This document shows positions 9,601 through 19,006 of a stretch of 34,913 nucleotides of DNA, one piece after another (position 1 is the stretch's first letter; every line of letters starts with the position of its first letter). Origin of the DNA: Suillus spraguei. Lineage: Eukaryota > Basidiomycota > Agaricomycetes > Boletales > Suillaceae. The notes below the pieces were generated by a model, which was given only the letters and a program-made list of their open reading frames with translations, was not told where the DNA came from and did not search any database. A program made the position numbers and the translations under genes. The stretch is taken from the NCBI GenBank assembly GCA_016800925.1, contig JABCPU010000619.1:1-34913 (forward strand). The letters are read 5' to 3'.

Positions 9601-10736
9601 TTGCGCCCTTTGTCAGCAAATGAAAGCGGATACTCATCCTGTTCGGCCCCCGCTCACGCCTATTCCCTCGACGGCTGTTCGCCCGTTCTCTCAGGTCTCT
9701 GTCGACCTTATCACTGACCTCCCCATCTCTGGAGGCTTTGATAGTATCATGGTAGTGGTAGACCATGGCCTTACAAAGGGGGTAATTATTATCCCTTGTT
9801 TAAAAACTATCACTTCCGAAGGCGTTGCTAAACTATTTTTGAAACACGTCTACCGTCGATTTGGACTCCATGACAAAGTCATCTCGGATCGAGGCCCGCA
9901 GTTCCTATCATGCTTCTCTAAAGAACTCGCCCGACTTCTTGACTACATCATCGCCCCTTCCACGGCTTATCACCCTCAGACTGATGGTCAAACTGAAAGG
10001 CTGAATCAAGAACTTGAAACATATCTGCGCATTTATTGCCGCAACAACCCTGAAGATTGGGGTAGAACACTTGCCAATCGCCGAATTCGTCCATAACCAT
10101 CGAAAACATGATGCAAGGAATGCATCACCCTTCTACTTGATGATGGGATATGAACCACGCGCTATCCCTCATCTGATCCCTGATTCATCCGTCCCCGCAG
10201 CAGAAGATCGAGTACGATCACTGCAGAAGATAAGAGAAGAAGCAATCGCTTGCCATAACATTGCAATGCAGACAATGGCTGAACGATCCCGAGGAGATAA
10301 GTACACCCCATGGAAGATTGGAGATAAGGTTTGGCTATCTGCTGCTAATCTTAGACTCAAACTCCCATCAAAGAAACTCGCCCCGAAACAATACGGACCT
10401 TTCCCAATCATCGATGTCTTATCTCCTATCACGTTTACGCTCAAACTCCCTCCGCAATGGAAAATCCACCCCACATTCCACGCTTCTGTCTTATCATCCT
10501 ATAGCGAAACGGACGTACATGGCCCGAACTTCCCTGAACCACCACCTGACATCATCGAAGAAGAAGAAGAATATGAAGTAGAAGCAATCCTTTCTCATAA
10601 AGGAACCAGCATTCGCCGACGTTATCTTGTTTCCTGGAAAGGATATTCATCAGGAGATAACGAATGGCTCCCAGAAAAGAACTTGAAAAACTCCGCTCGA
10701 ATCCTGAACGCTTATAAGAAGCAACACGCCCTCTGA
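6633..10736 (+). pseudogene. pol: Element C pol: protease, RT, RNase H, integrase, chromodomain (two frame breaks)
   Basis: Protease AVIDSGAAGTFIS near residue 53. A long Pro/Glu-rich linker follows. Then come RT (MDIRSGYNNIRIHPDDRWKA, FGLCNSPATFQAYMNRTF, catalytic VIYMDDILIFS) and RNase H (FAIATDASLVATGG, FDRELLAVIRALNEWRHYLE, LVFTDYKNLLYF, ALSRR). The integrase has a zinc site (HDHPTAGHPGRF … CALCQ) and catalytic D, D, E in SVDLITDLP, VISDRGPQF and HPQTDGQTERLNQELE. The protein ends in a chromodomain (YEVEAILSHKG … YLVSWKGYSSGDNEWLPEKN). The frame breaks twice: near 7811-7822 in an A/G run in the linker before the RT, and near 10062 within the integrase core. Each looks like a single-base indel. 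Without them it would be about 1,365 residues. Fungal chromovirus of the Tf1/sushi type by layout. Confidence 0.93.
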
Positions 10737-10794
10737 TTATTCTCCAGTCAATCAACCGCCTTAGCACTTGATCAACTACCAAACAAGCATTGAA

Positions 10795-12263
10795 ATGTCT
10801 TTCCCCACCACCTACATTACCCCAGTCACTGTTGCCACCAATGACTCCGACTCTGAAGCAGAACAATATGGAACTCTTACCGCAGAAATCGACAACCAAT
10901 CCTATATCGAAGCCGCCATCCTCTGTGAGGGACATGCCCTCGAAATCGACAGAATTCTCACCGAAAAGGCGCATTCCCAGCTCGACTCATCGTTAACATC
11001 ATCCGCACTGCAGCCCTTATTGAAGCCACTGCCAAAGAAACCACAGAAATCACACTCCGTCACCGTTTCATTCATCTCCAAAAACGTATTCGTGCTTACG
11101 CTATGTTGTTGCTTCCCGATTCCTTTAAGAATGATGTTGAAGAAGCTATTCACATCATTGCCAAACGTCGAGCAGGCGTTGCTCGACCTCCCACTCCGCA
11201 AAGAGACACGCCAATTCCTGTCCCAGTACCCGCTTCTTCACGCATCTATTCTAGTCTTGATGCCTTTACTGGCCTATACACTGCTGTGCAAGAAATTGGG
11301 CAACTCACCAATACAGTCGTCGATACTATCCAGCAATCAGTCGCTGAGACCAGAGCGGCCAGAAACCTAGTAGAAGAAGCCATCGCTGACCTACAACAAA
11401 CACAAGATGATCTTGCGTCTCCTAGAACTCCATCCCCCATTGAACAATCAACTTCTTCACTTCCCGCCAAGGTCACTCTTGACTGCCCTGACTGGTTGTA
11501 CGAACCCTGCACAGAAGAGCAGTGTGAGGCAGCTAAACTATTGGGTATCCCTGCTACTGAGCTGGTAACGCTCGGCCCTCGACTTCGCGACCTTCATATC
11601 CATCCCCCCATGTCTATCCCATCGTCATTCGGTCCTATGGACCCCGTTTCACCAGTCCTAGTAAAAGATTTCGGTATCACTTCCCCCTCCTCCTCCGCCG
11701 AACTTCTCGCAGTCGCTGAATGAGCAATTACCCCGGACCTTCCTGCGTCAGCATACACGTTGTCCTCCGCTCAACAGGCGCAACTCAAGCGAGCTAACAC
11801 CCTTGCCTTAAAACGTATGAGGAAGAACAAGGGAAAGAAGCGCGCCAGGTCTACTAGTCCCACGCCTATCATTTCCCCGTCCCCTTTGCGCAAGGTCCAT
11901 TCTAACCCTGACGAAAATATGAAATGCCGCATCTGTGGATTGCTAGGACACCGTCAAAAGAATTGTGCAGAATACCAGTGCAAAGTTTGCAGGTATTGGT
12001 CGCCAACTCATTTGTCTCTCTACTGCCCTCACCGAGTTGGACCTCCCCCTTTCGAGTTAACTTGGAAGGACGAGGGATTTTATGACGCACTTCGTACCTG
12101 GGAGAAACAACTTGACGATGAACATATTCGGAAGGAAAAGAAGAGGGACTCTAAGCGTCGTGCTGGTCTTGAAGAGGCCAAGTATATGATGAGTGGGTCG
12201 TTCGCTGATGAAGACTACGAGTTCAGTGATGACCCCATTTACTATGTGAATCAAAGTGAGTAA
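10795..12263 (+). pseudogene. Element C ORF3: extra protein with tandem CCHC zinc knuckles (one frameshift, one TGA)
   Basis: A third ORF, 58 nt after the pol stop, on the same strand. The start ATG at 10795 is the first in frame. The frame shifts near 10966 (run GAAAAGG) and then runs to a TGA at 11721-11723. The same frame continues with no other stop to 12263, so the ancestral product was about 489 residues. Visible parts: an acidic N-terminus; a helical region (RTAALIEATAKETTEITL); a Pro-rich patch; a heptad-like helix (VVDTIQQSVAETRAARNLVE); a basic stretch (RMRKNKGKKRAR); zinc knuckle CRICGLLGHRQKNC, then a second, CKVCRYWSPTHLSLYC (CX2CX6HX4C); and an acidic C-terminus. A nucleic-acid-binding role is inferred from the knuckles. 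It is not an envelope protein: I see no signal peptide or membrane segment. I cannot name the family. Confidence 0.75.
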
Positions 12264-12282
12264 AGTCGGTGACTTTACGTGT

Positions 12283-12295
12283 AAAAAGGGGGTAA
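12283..12295 (+). other. Element C polypurine tract
   Basis: AAAAAGGGGGTAA directly before the TGTTAC start of the 3' LTR; the plus-strand primer. It shares the GGGGGTAA end with element B. Confidence 0.85.
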
Positions 12296-12773
12296 TGTTA
12301 CAATTGTACGTGCCCCTATTCATTTCCTTTTTTTACTTCATTTACCTTGTATATTACGTAACATGATTCCGACTCACATGCTCAACGCATCTGTACTAAA
12401 GTGCCTTCCTTCTTTGGATACGTACTTACATTCTCACGTTTCTCTTGGTCTGTGCGCACATATTGGCCTATTTAAGCACAGTGTACTTGTAGTAGATTCT
12501 CTACTTTAATCTTACTGGGTTTTACCTGGAATCTCCTTCGCTTAGGTCTCCAACCTAAGTCGTCTTGAGTCGTCTCTAAGTCTAAGCACTCCTTAGTCTT
12601 AGTCTCTATTCTCGCGGATACCTCTCAGACTTGTCTTCGAGGCTGAACCCTTGATCGTATTCAGAACGTGTTCCTTATACTTTCACCTTGTTCTCTTTGA
12701 ACATTGTAAGAACTCCCAGCAGACCATCTGTGTCTTTTCACTGTCGCTGGTGACGCCACCCCAGTTCGTAACA
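12296..12773 (+). repeat. Element C 3' LTR (478 bp)
   Basis: Ungapped match to 5117-5594, with five differences at 12539, 12562, 12663, 12668 and 12726. It ends GTAACA and is followed by the ATGTT duplication. Confidence 0.96.
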
Positions 12774-12778
12774 ATGTT
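12774..12778. repeat. Target-site duplication of element C, right copy (ATGTT)
   Basis: Same five bases as 5112-5116, directly after the 3' LTR end. Confidence 0.95.
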
Positions 12779-14839
12779 GAGAAAAAGAAAAGAATAGAGA
12801 CCGATGCTTCTGATTATGCATCTGGTGCAGTACTTTCTCAACAAATGGAAGATGGACTATGGCATCCTGTCGCTTATTATTCGAAGTCAATGAATGATGC
12901 AGAACGAAATTATGACATTCATGACAAAGAATTATTAGCAATCATTCGAGCGTTAGAAGAGTGGAGGCACTATGTGCAGGGAGCACCTCACCCTGTGGAG
13001 ATCTGGACCGATCATAAGAATCTCGAATATTTCATGATGAGTCAAAAATTGACACGAAGGCAAGCCAGATGGAGTCTGTTCCTGGCGGAGTATGAATTTA
13101 CACTCCAACATAAGCCTGGTGTAGTCAATGATAAGGCCGATCGTCTGTCTCGGAGATCAGACCACAGAGGGGGGGTAGAAAACGACAATTCTGATCGCAT
13201 TTTGCTTAAACCGGAATTTTTCAAAATCAATGCTGCTAAAAGAGGCCAAGTTCTTATAGAAGAAGAAAAATATCTTCTCAAAAAGATTAGACAAAGTACA
13301 GAACGAGAGCCTGAAGCAATGAAAGCACTAGAAACGCTAAAAGCAGCACCGGTGCAATTGCGTAGAGGAGTCGAAGAATGGAATGTTGAAGATGGATTGG
13401 TGTTATTCCGAGGATTGGTCTATGTTCCAAATGATAAAGAAATCTGCCGAGAGATTCTAGAGTTATTCCATGACTCACCACCAGCTGGACATCCTGGACG
13501 TGCCAAAACCTTAGAATTGATTTCCAGAAATTATTGGTGGCCAATGATGACAAAGAGTGTTCACGATTATGTAGATGGTTGCGATCATTGCAGACAAACA
13601 AAGGTCTATCCTAGTAAACCGATGGGACCTTTACAGCCAAATGAAGTTCCAGAAGGACCTTGGCAAATGATTACATGTGACCTGATTGTGGACCTACCAA
13701 AGAGTGAAGGGTGTGATAGCATTTTTGTTGTCGTTGATCGATTTACGAAACAAGCACACTTTATTCCCACCAATAAAGAAGTAGACTCGAAGGAAATTGC
13801 CAAGCTATTTTTAAAAAATGTATGGAAACATCATGGAACACCAAAGAAAGTGATTTCAGATAGAGGAACACAGTTCGTATTGAAATTTATGGGACAAATG
13901 TCAAAAAGATTAGGCACAAAATGGTCTGCTTCAACCGCCTATCATCCCCATACGGACGGACAAACAGAACGCGTAAATCAAGAAGTTGAACAATATTTAC
14001 GCCTGTTTACCTCTTATAGACAAAATGATTGGGTATCTTGGTTGCCGATTGCAGAATTCTCGCATAATAACGCAGTCACAGTCACCGGTCATAGCCCTTT
14101 CAAAGTTCTATATGGATATAATCCAGAATTCACGATATCTCCTAATTCCAACTCCCGTATTCCCATTGCTGATGAAAGAGTGGATCAAATGAAAGAAGCA
14201 AGAGATGATGCAGAAAATACTTTGAAACTAGTCAATGAACGAATGAAACGGTTCTATGACAAAGGAGTAAAAGACACACCACAGTATAAAAAGGGAGACA
14301 AAGTCTGGCTAGACGCAAAAAACATTAAACAATGTCGTCCAAGTCAAAAATTGTCAGATCGTTGTCTTGGGCCCTTTGAAATACTAGAGAAGATTGGCGA
14401 GGTGAACTATAAATTGAAATTACTGGCAAACTATCAGATCCATCCGGTTTTTCATGTTCAATTACTCACCCCATACTATGCATCTCAAATGATCCCTCAT
14501 TCTCAACCCACCCGACCACCTCCTGACATAGTTGACGATCAGGAAGAATTTGTTGTAGAAGAAGTATTAGATAGCCGATTATTCCGAGGAAAGCTGCAAT
14601 ACCGAGTAAAATGGGAAGGATATCCGATAGAAGAATCAACATGGGAACCAGAAGAAAACATAAAGAATTCCCCGATTCTTATAGCAAAGTTTCATAAGAA
14701 GAATCCCACGGCAGCTAAAACCAAAAGAATTCAAGGTTCTATACTTAATTCGGAAGATTTCAAGAAATGGAGAACATGTAACATTAGACCTTCATACATT
14801 CACGATGACGCTCATCCTAGAGAGGGGGTAATGTCATGA
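12779..14839 (+). pseudogene. pol: Element B pol, second part: RNase H, integrase, chromodomain
   Basis: Continues B pol in frame after element C, beginning EKKKRIETDASDYASG, so C landed just before the first catalytic Asp of RNase H. Then: MNDAERNYDIHDKELLAIIR, IWTDHKNLEYFM and DRLSRR. Integrase zinc site HDSPPAGHPGRAKT … CDHCRQTK; catalytic D, D, E in TCDLIVDLP, VISDRGTQF and HPHTDGQTERVNQEVEQY. The C-terminus has the integrase tail and a chromodomain (FVVEEVLDSRLFRG … YRVKWEGYPIEESTWEPEENI). This stretch is uninterrupted for about 687 codons. Oddly, the frame reads through the polypurine tract and stops at TGA 14837-14839, inside the 3' LTR. It is separated from its N-terminal half by 7.7 kb and cannot be expressed as one protein. 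Confidence 0.93.
14819..14831 (+). other. Element B polypurine tract
   Basis: AGAGAGGGGGTAA immediately before the 3' LTR; plus-strand primer site. It lies inside the pol reading frame. Confidence 0.85.
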
Positions 14840-15313
14840 ATTCCAAATACAAATCATTACTCTTTTCTTAATTTCCCTAAAGCGTCTAAACTCAGCGCTA
14901 AGACAAACACAAACTCCGTCAAAATCCCTATAACCACTTCTATAACCGAACTCCCTGATGAAGATGAAGAGATCTTTTATGATGCTATCGGATAAGATAA
15001 GATAAGATAGTATCACGTGATCTTAGAACCTTCTAGAATATGATGTCATAACAATGTCACAACTATCACATCGTACGATTCTCGTTTCTATTTTATGATT
15101 GGTTAGTAGTTTCAAACTCAGTTTATATCTCAGTTTCAATATGAGTATATAGTTAGCTAGTTTCGCTGTAGTAGTTCTTTAGTTCAAACCTCTTGTATGT
15201 ATCTACAATTGTAGCAATCCAAGACATCCTTGCTCCTCTCTCTTTCTCTGTGACAATCCTAGTTTGAGTCCTAGTCTCTGCCCTAGCATTAATTCATTTT
15301 GTGGGTTGTGACA
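14832..15313 (+). repeat. Element B 3' LTR (482 bp)
   Basis: Matches 1107-1588 without gaps, with about 10 differences (for example 14990 G versus 1265 A). It carries the same GATA, CACGTG and heat-shock-type sites (14991-15038) and the 11-mer at 15181-15191. Confidence 0.95.
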
Positions 15314-15318
15314 GGAAC
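15314..15318. repeat. Target-site duplication of element B, right copy (GGAAC)
   Basis: Identical to 1102-1106 and directly after the TGTGACA end of the LTR. Confidence 0.95.
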
Positions 15319-18239
15319 TTCAACAACGAGTCAACTATCAATGCAGGACAGCAGGAGAGCCACCAGCATTCAAACTCTCAGAACGAGAAGTCGAGGAACA
15401 GATACCACTGCAACTGAAAGAAACACCAAAGAAGTGGCACATATGCCAGAACTTCGGACAACTCAACAAAGTTACTGAAATAGCGCCCATGCCCCAAGGA
15501 GACCTCCTAGCAAAACAACAACGTCTCAGTGGACATAGGTACATATCTGTTTTCGACTTCACATCAGGATTCTACGCTTTACAGGTACCAGAGAAATGGT
15601 GACTGTACCTAGCATTCTATATAGAAGGTAGAGGATACTTTTGGTACAAACGGATGCCAATGGAAATAACGGAAGCACCAACAATGTTTTGCGAAGCAGT
15701 TGTGATAAGACTTCAGGACTTCTTGGTGAGCTATACTATGGAAATCTTCATGGATGATGGAGGTTTCTCGGCAGATACGTTCAATGAAATGATGGAGAAA
15801 CTAGAGATTATCTTCAAACATTTTAGAGAATGCAGCTTCTCAATAGCACCATCGAAAACTCGCCTTATGGTTACCAAAACAGAATTTGCAGGCACCATGG
15901 TAGGACCCACAGGAGTCAAACCAGATCTATCAAAACTCACTGTAATAGTTAACTGGGCACAACCCGAAGACACATTAAACCTAGTATCGTTCCTTGGACT
16001 TACAGGACATTACCACTCACTGATCAAAGCTTATGCAAAACAGGAAGCGCCGCTCAGAGATCTTCTCAAGAATGTACCCCTCCCAGCACAGTACAACAAG
16101 ACCACCTACAAGAGAGTAATGAGTAGTTATAAACTAACACCTCACTGGAAAGCAGAACACACACACACTTTCTTACACCTCAAGGTAGCGATCACATCGA
16201 GGCCAGTAGTACAGGGACCACGGTATGATGGATCACCATTCATTCTAACAACAGATGGATGTGCCGAAGGTTTTGCAGTGGTACTGTCGCAAAAAGTCAG
16301 AACCCAAACCCCAGAAGGACGATGGGTTGAGAAACTACACCCTATCAGATTCGCATCAAAACGAACATCAACAACAGAACAACGTTATAAGTCATACATA
16401 CCTGCTCAAATTTGCTGCACTGAAGTTTGCGCTCGATAAGTTCTCGAATATCATTTGGGGTTTCCCAGTTGAAATAGAAACTGACTGCAATGCACTGAAG
16501 GACACCCTACTCAACCCTAACCTCACAGCAGCACATGCATGATGGAGGGAAGGCATCCTATCATACAACATTAGAGATGTCCAACACGTCCCAGGAAAAC
16601 TCAATGTCGTAGCAGATGGGCTAAGCCGCAAATGGGAAGGACAACCAAGAGTACACAGTGACAGAAGCGAATGGACTGTTAATGAGGACTGGGAAGCATG
16701 AATGGGACTAACCAATGATATTCTACAGATATCAAAAGCGAGTCCAGAGGTAGAAGCACTACAGGACCGATTCACGAATGAACCAGTGTTCCAAGAGGTA
16801 ATAGAAGCAATTAACAACCTAGATCACAGTGAAGACCTCTGGAAGAGAAAATGAGCAAGACACCAAGCTTCGGAATACCTCATTGAAGACAGCAAGCTAT
16901 GGCGCCTGAAAGGAAGCAACACATCAAGAGCCAGATCTAGGGTTGAGTGCGTTACAAAAGAGGAAGCTAAGGAACTAGCCAAGAAAACCCACCTAGAAGG
17001 AGGACATTGGGGACAGGACACAATCAAGCTAACACTTTTGGACCGCATATGTAGCCCAAAACTCGATGCATCAATTCTAGAGGCTATCAAAGACTGCGCT
17101 AAGTGCAAAAATTTCGGTCCTACATACATGCACTCACTACTAGAACCGATCACCAGACAACACCTGTTCGAGCTCTTAGTCAGAGACTACCTATCCTTAC
17201 CCAAAGGAAAAGGAGGATATACTACACTGGGAGTGTATCTAGACACCTTCTCGCAGCACATATGGGCGTTCAAGTACAAGACCGCAGGAAGCACAAGAAC
17301 CACAATCGACAGCCTCTCACAAATATTTAACGCATTTACCGCACCGGAAACGTTCATGGCCAATGGAGGAAAGCACTTCAATAATGATGCGGTGAGAGAC
17401 TTTGCACTTCAAGAACAAGTAAATTACACACCGTAGCAGCATATTCACCATGGGTAAATGGCCTCGTGGAAGGAACAAACAAACTGTTACTCCATGTTCT
17501 GAAACGCTTATGCGCACCAGAATTAGGAGAAGACAGCAGCCAAGAAACAACAGAAGACACACCTCCATGGGCCTGGCCAGATCACCTAGATGAAGCCATC
17601 CACGCACTCAATCATCGCCTCCTCCCAAACCTCAAATTCTCACCAAAGGAACTCCTGCTAGGACTAATTGTGAACACTCCCCCTACACCAATAGAAGAAA
17701 GTACTTCAGTACTTTGAAATGCAGACACATCAACACAAATAGCATATGTTGAGCAGCAGCGCCTGGATGGCTATGAGGAAGCAGTCAAAAATGCAATCAG
17801 GAAGAAAGTGGCATTCGACAAAAAACTCTTACAGAAAGCACCCGGGGAAGTTGTTTTCAAAATTGGTCAATTAGTTCAAGTTTACTGCAGCAATTGAGAT
17901 TACACATTCAAGACAGAACAGAAACTAATTCCAAAATGGTCAGTACCATGCTGAATACAAGCCCGAAACCTGAATTCGTACAAACTTGAAACCATGGAAG
18001 GTGGCCCAATACAAGGAGACTTTAGCACGAGACATCTACACACGTTCACACCAAGGGCAGGAACAAAGCTCACAGAGGAACAGGAAACATACAAGAGGAA
18101 GCTCAAAGAAAAAGCAAAGAAGGAAGACACAGGATGCAGAGAGGATACAAGCAACGAGGAAACGGAAAAGGAGAAAGAAACAACGAGCATGTATGAAGAA
18201 GACGATGATGAAGACACGCAAGAAGAAGAACTCAATTGA
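15319..18239 (+). pseudogene. pol: Element A pol, main part: RT, RNase H, integrase (heavily mutated)
   Basis: RT: KKWHICQNFGQLNKVTEIAP, YISVFDFTSGFYALQVPE, GRGYFWYKRMPMEITEAPT and the catalytic MEIFMDDGGF (FMDD variant). RNase H: FILTTDGCAEGFAVVLSQK, then HVPGKLNVVADGLSRKW. Integrase: zinc site THLEGGHW … CAKC; core GVYLDTFSQHIWAFKYK; second catalytic Asp replaced (FMANGGKHFNN, Asn where relative D has Asp); Glu kept in WVNGLVEGTNK. Stops: TGA at 15600, 16540, 16699, 16852, 17716, 17895 and 17952. Frame changes near 16395 and 17433. Alignment to D or to the family pattern puts Arg at the 15600, 16540, 16852 and 17952 stops, consistent with CGA to TGA. The tail is very rich in Glu, Lys and Arg. 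Clearly dead. Confidence 0.88.
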
Positions 18240-18283
18240 GAATCAAGAGTGGCATCGAGTGGCATCAAGGGCAGCACCAGTTG

Positions 18284-18525
18284 TTTTTAGGGGGGTGCAT
18301 GGAGTAGGGGGTTCTAGGGCAGAGAGGTAGCAGAGAGGCTCTCAAGGGAGATTCTGAGAGGCTTAGTCAGCCAGAACAAGCACCTAGCACACTTGTCATT
18401 ACATACAACATCACACAGAGTCAAGCAGTCAGCACCTAGCACTACTCCAGCGAGAATGGCACATCCTTACCTCTGTCCTCAAGAGATGAGCATCCTCCAT
18501 CAGTAAAAACCCATGGTTCTTAATC
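18284..18525 (+). repeat. Element A polypurine tract and start of its 3' LTR
   Basis: TTTTTAGGGGGG (18284-18295), then TGCATGGAGTAGG… The same layout occurs after element D's coding region (22917-22932). The LTR identity is inferred from position only. Confidence 0.45.
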
Positions 18526-19006
18526 TGTTACGACTGGGGTGGCATCACCAGCGACAGTGAAAAGACACTGACAGTCTGCTGGGAAGTTCTACAATGTCCA
18601 GAAGAGGACAAGGTGAAAGTACAAGGAACGCGTTCCAAGTACGATCAAGGGTTCGGCCTCAAAGACAAGTCTAAGAGGTTCTACAAGAATAGAGACTAAG
18701 ACTAAGGAGTGCTTAGACTTAGAGACGATTCAAGACGACTTAGGTTGGAGACTTAAGCAAAGGAAGTTCCAGGTAAAACCCAGTAAGATTAAAGTAAAGT
18801 GTACAAGTGTAATACAATGTGCTTAAATAGGTCAATATGTGCGCACGGACCAAGAGAGACGTGAGAACATAAGTGTGTATCCAAAGAAGGAAGGCAACTA
18901 TAGTACAGATGCGTTTGATCATATGAATCAGAGTCATGTTATGTAATATACAAGTAAAGGGGACAAAGAGAAAATGAATAGGGGCATGTATGACTGTAAC
19001 ATAATC
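18521..19006 (-). mobile_element. Solo LTR of the element C family, reverse orientation, with TAATC duplication
   Basis: 18526-19001 (476 bp) is the reverse complement of a diverged C-family LTR (TGTTACGACTGGGG … ACTGTAACA). It is flanked by TAATC at 18521-18525 and 19002-19006. No internal sequence is present, so it arose by LTR-LTR recombination. It keeps the TATTTAAG box and the 11-mer start site (18785-18795). Many CpGs of C appear here as TpG or CpA. Confidence 0.92.

Larger units (their letters stand above)
5117..12773 (+). mobile_element. Element C, chromovirus with an extra 3' ORF, nested in element B
   Basis: A complete 7,657-bp LTR retrotransposon: LTR 5117-5594, primer site 5596-5606, gag 5794-6633, pol 6633-10736, ORF3 10795-12263, polypurine tract 12283-12295, LTR 12296-12773; duplication ATGTT. 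The LTRs have equal length (478 bp) and differ at five sites (about 1%), so it is the youngest insertion here. Pol carries two frame breaks, and ORF3 one break and one TGA, so this copy is probably non-autonomous. Confidence 0.96.
1107..15313 (+). mobile_element. Element B, chromovirus (Ty3/gypsy) inserted in A and itself carrying element C
   Basis: A complete LTR retrotransposon: LTR 1107-1588, primer site 1591-1601, leader to 2366, gag 2367-3389, pol 3383-5116 and 12779-14839, polypurine tract 14819-14831, LTR 14832-15313. Target duplication GGAAC. Without element C the element is about 6.5 kb. The two LTRs are both 482 bp and differ at about 10 positions (about 2%), so B is older than C but younger than A. 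Gag has two frameshifts and pol one premature TGA (4961), so this copy is not autonomous. Confidence 0.95.
15314..18525 (+). mobile_element. Element A, 3' portion
   Basis: Continuation of element A after B: RT, RNase H and integrase to 18239, polypurine tract TTTTTAGGGGGG at 18284-18295, then the presumed start of its 3' LTR at 18296 (TGCATGG…). That LTR is cut at 18525 by a solo C-family LTR and may continue after 19006. Its end cannot be fixed because the 5' LTR is outside the window. Confidence 0.75.

Noticed and set aside
11721..11723. Possible readthrough or recoding of TGA within ORF3
   Set aside because: TGA also interrupts pol genes in A and B where Arg is expected, so CpG decay is a simpler explanation.
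17900..18277. Ser-rich minus-strand frame with apparent hydrophobic runs
   Set aside because: Antisense of the Glu/Lys/Arg-rich tail of element A pol.
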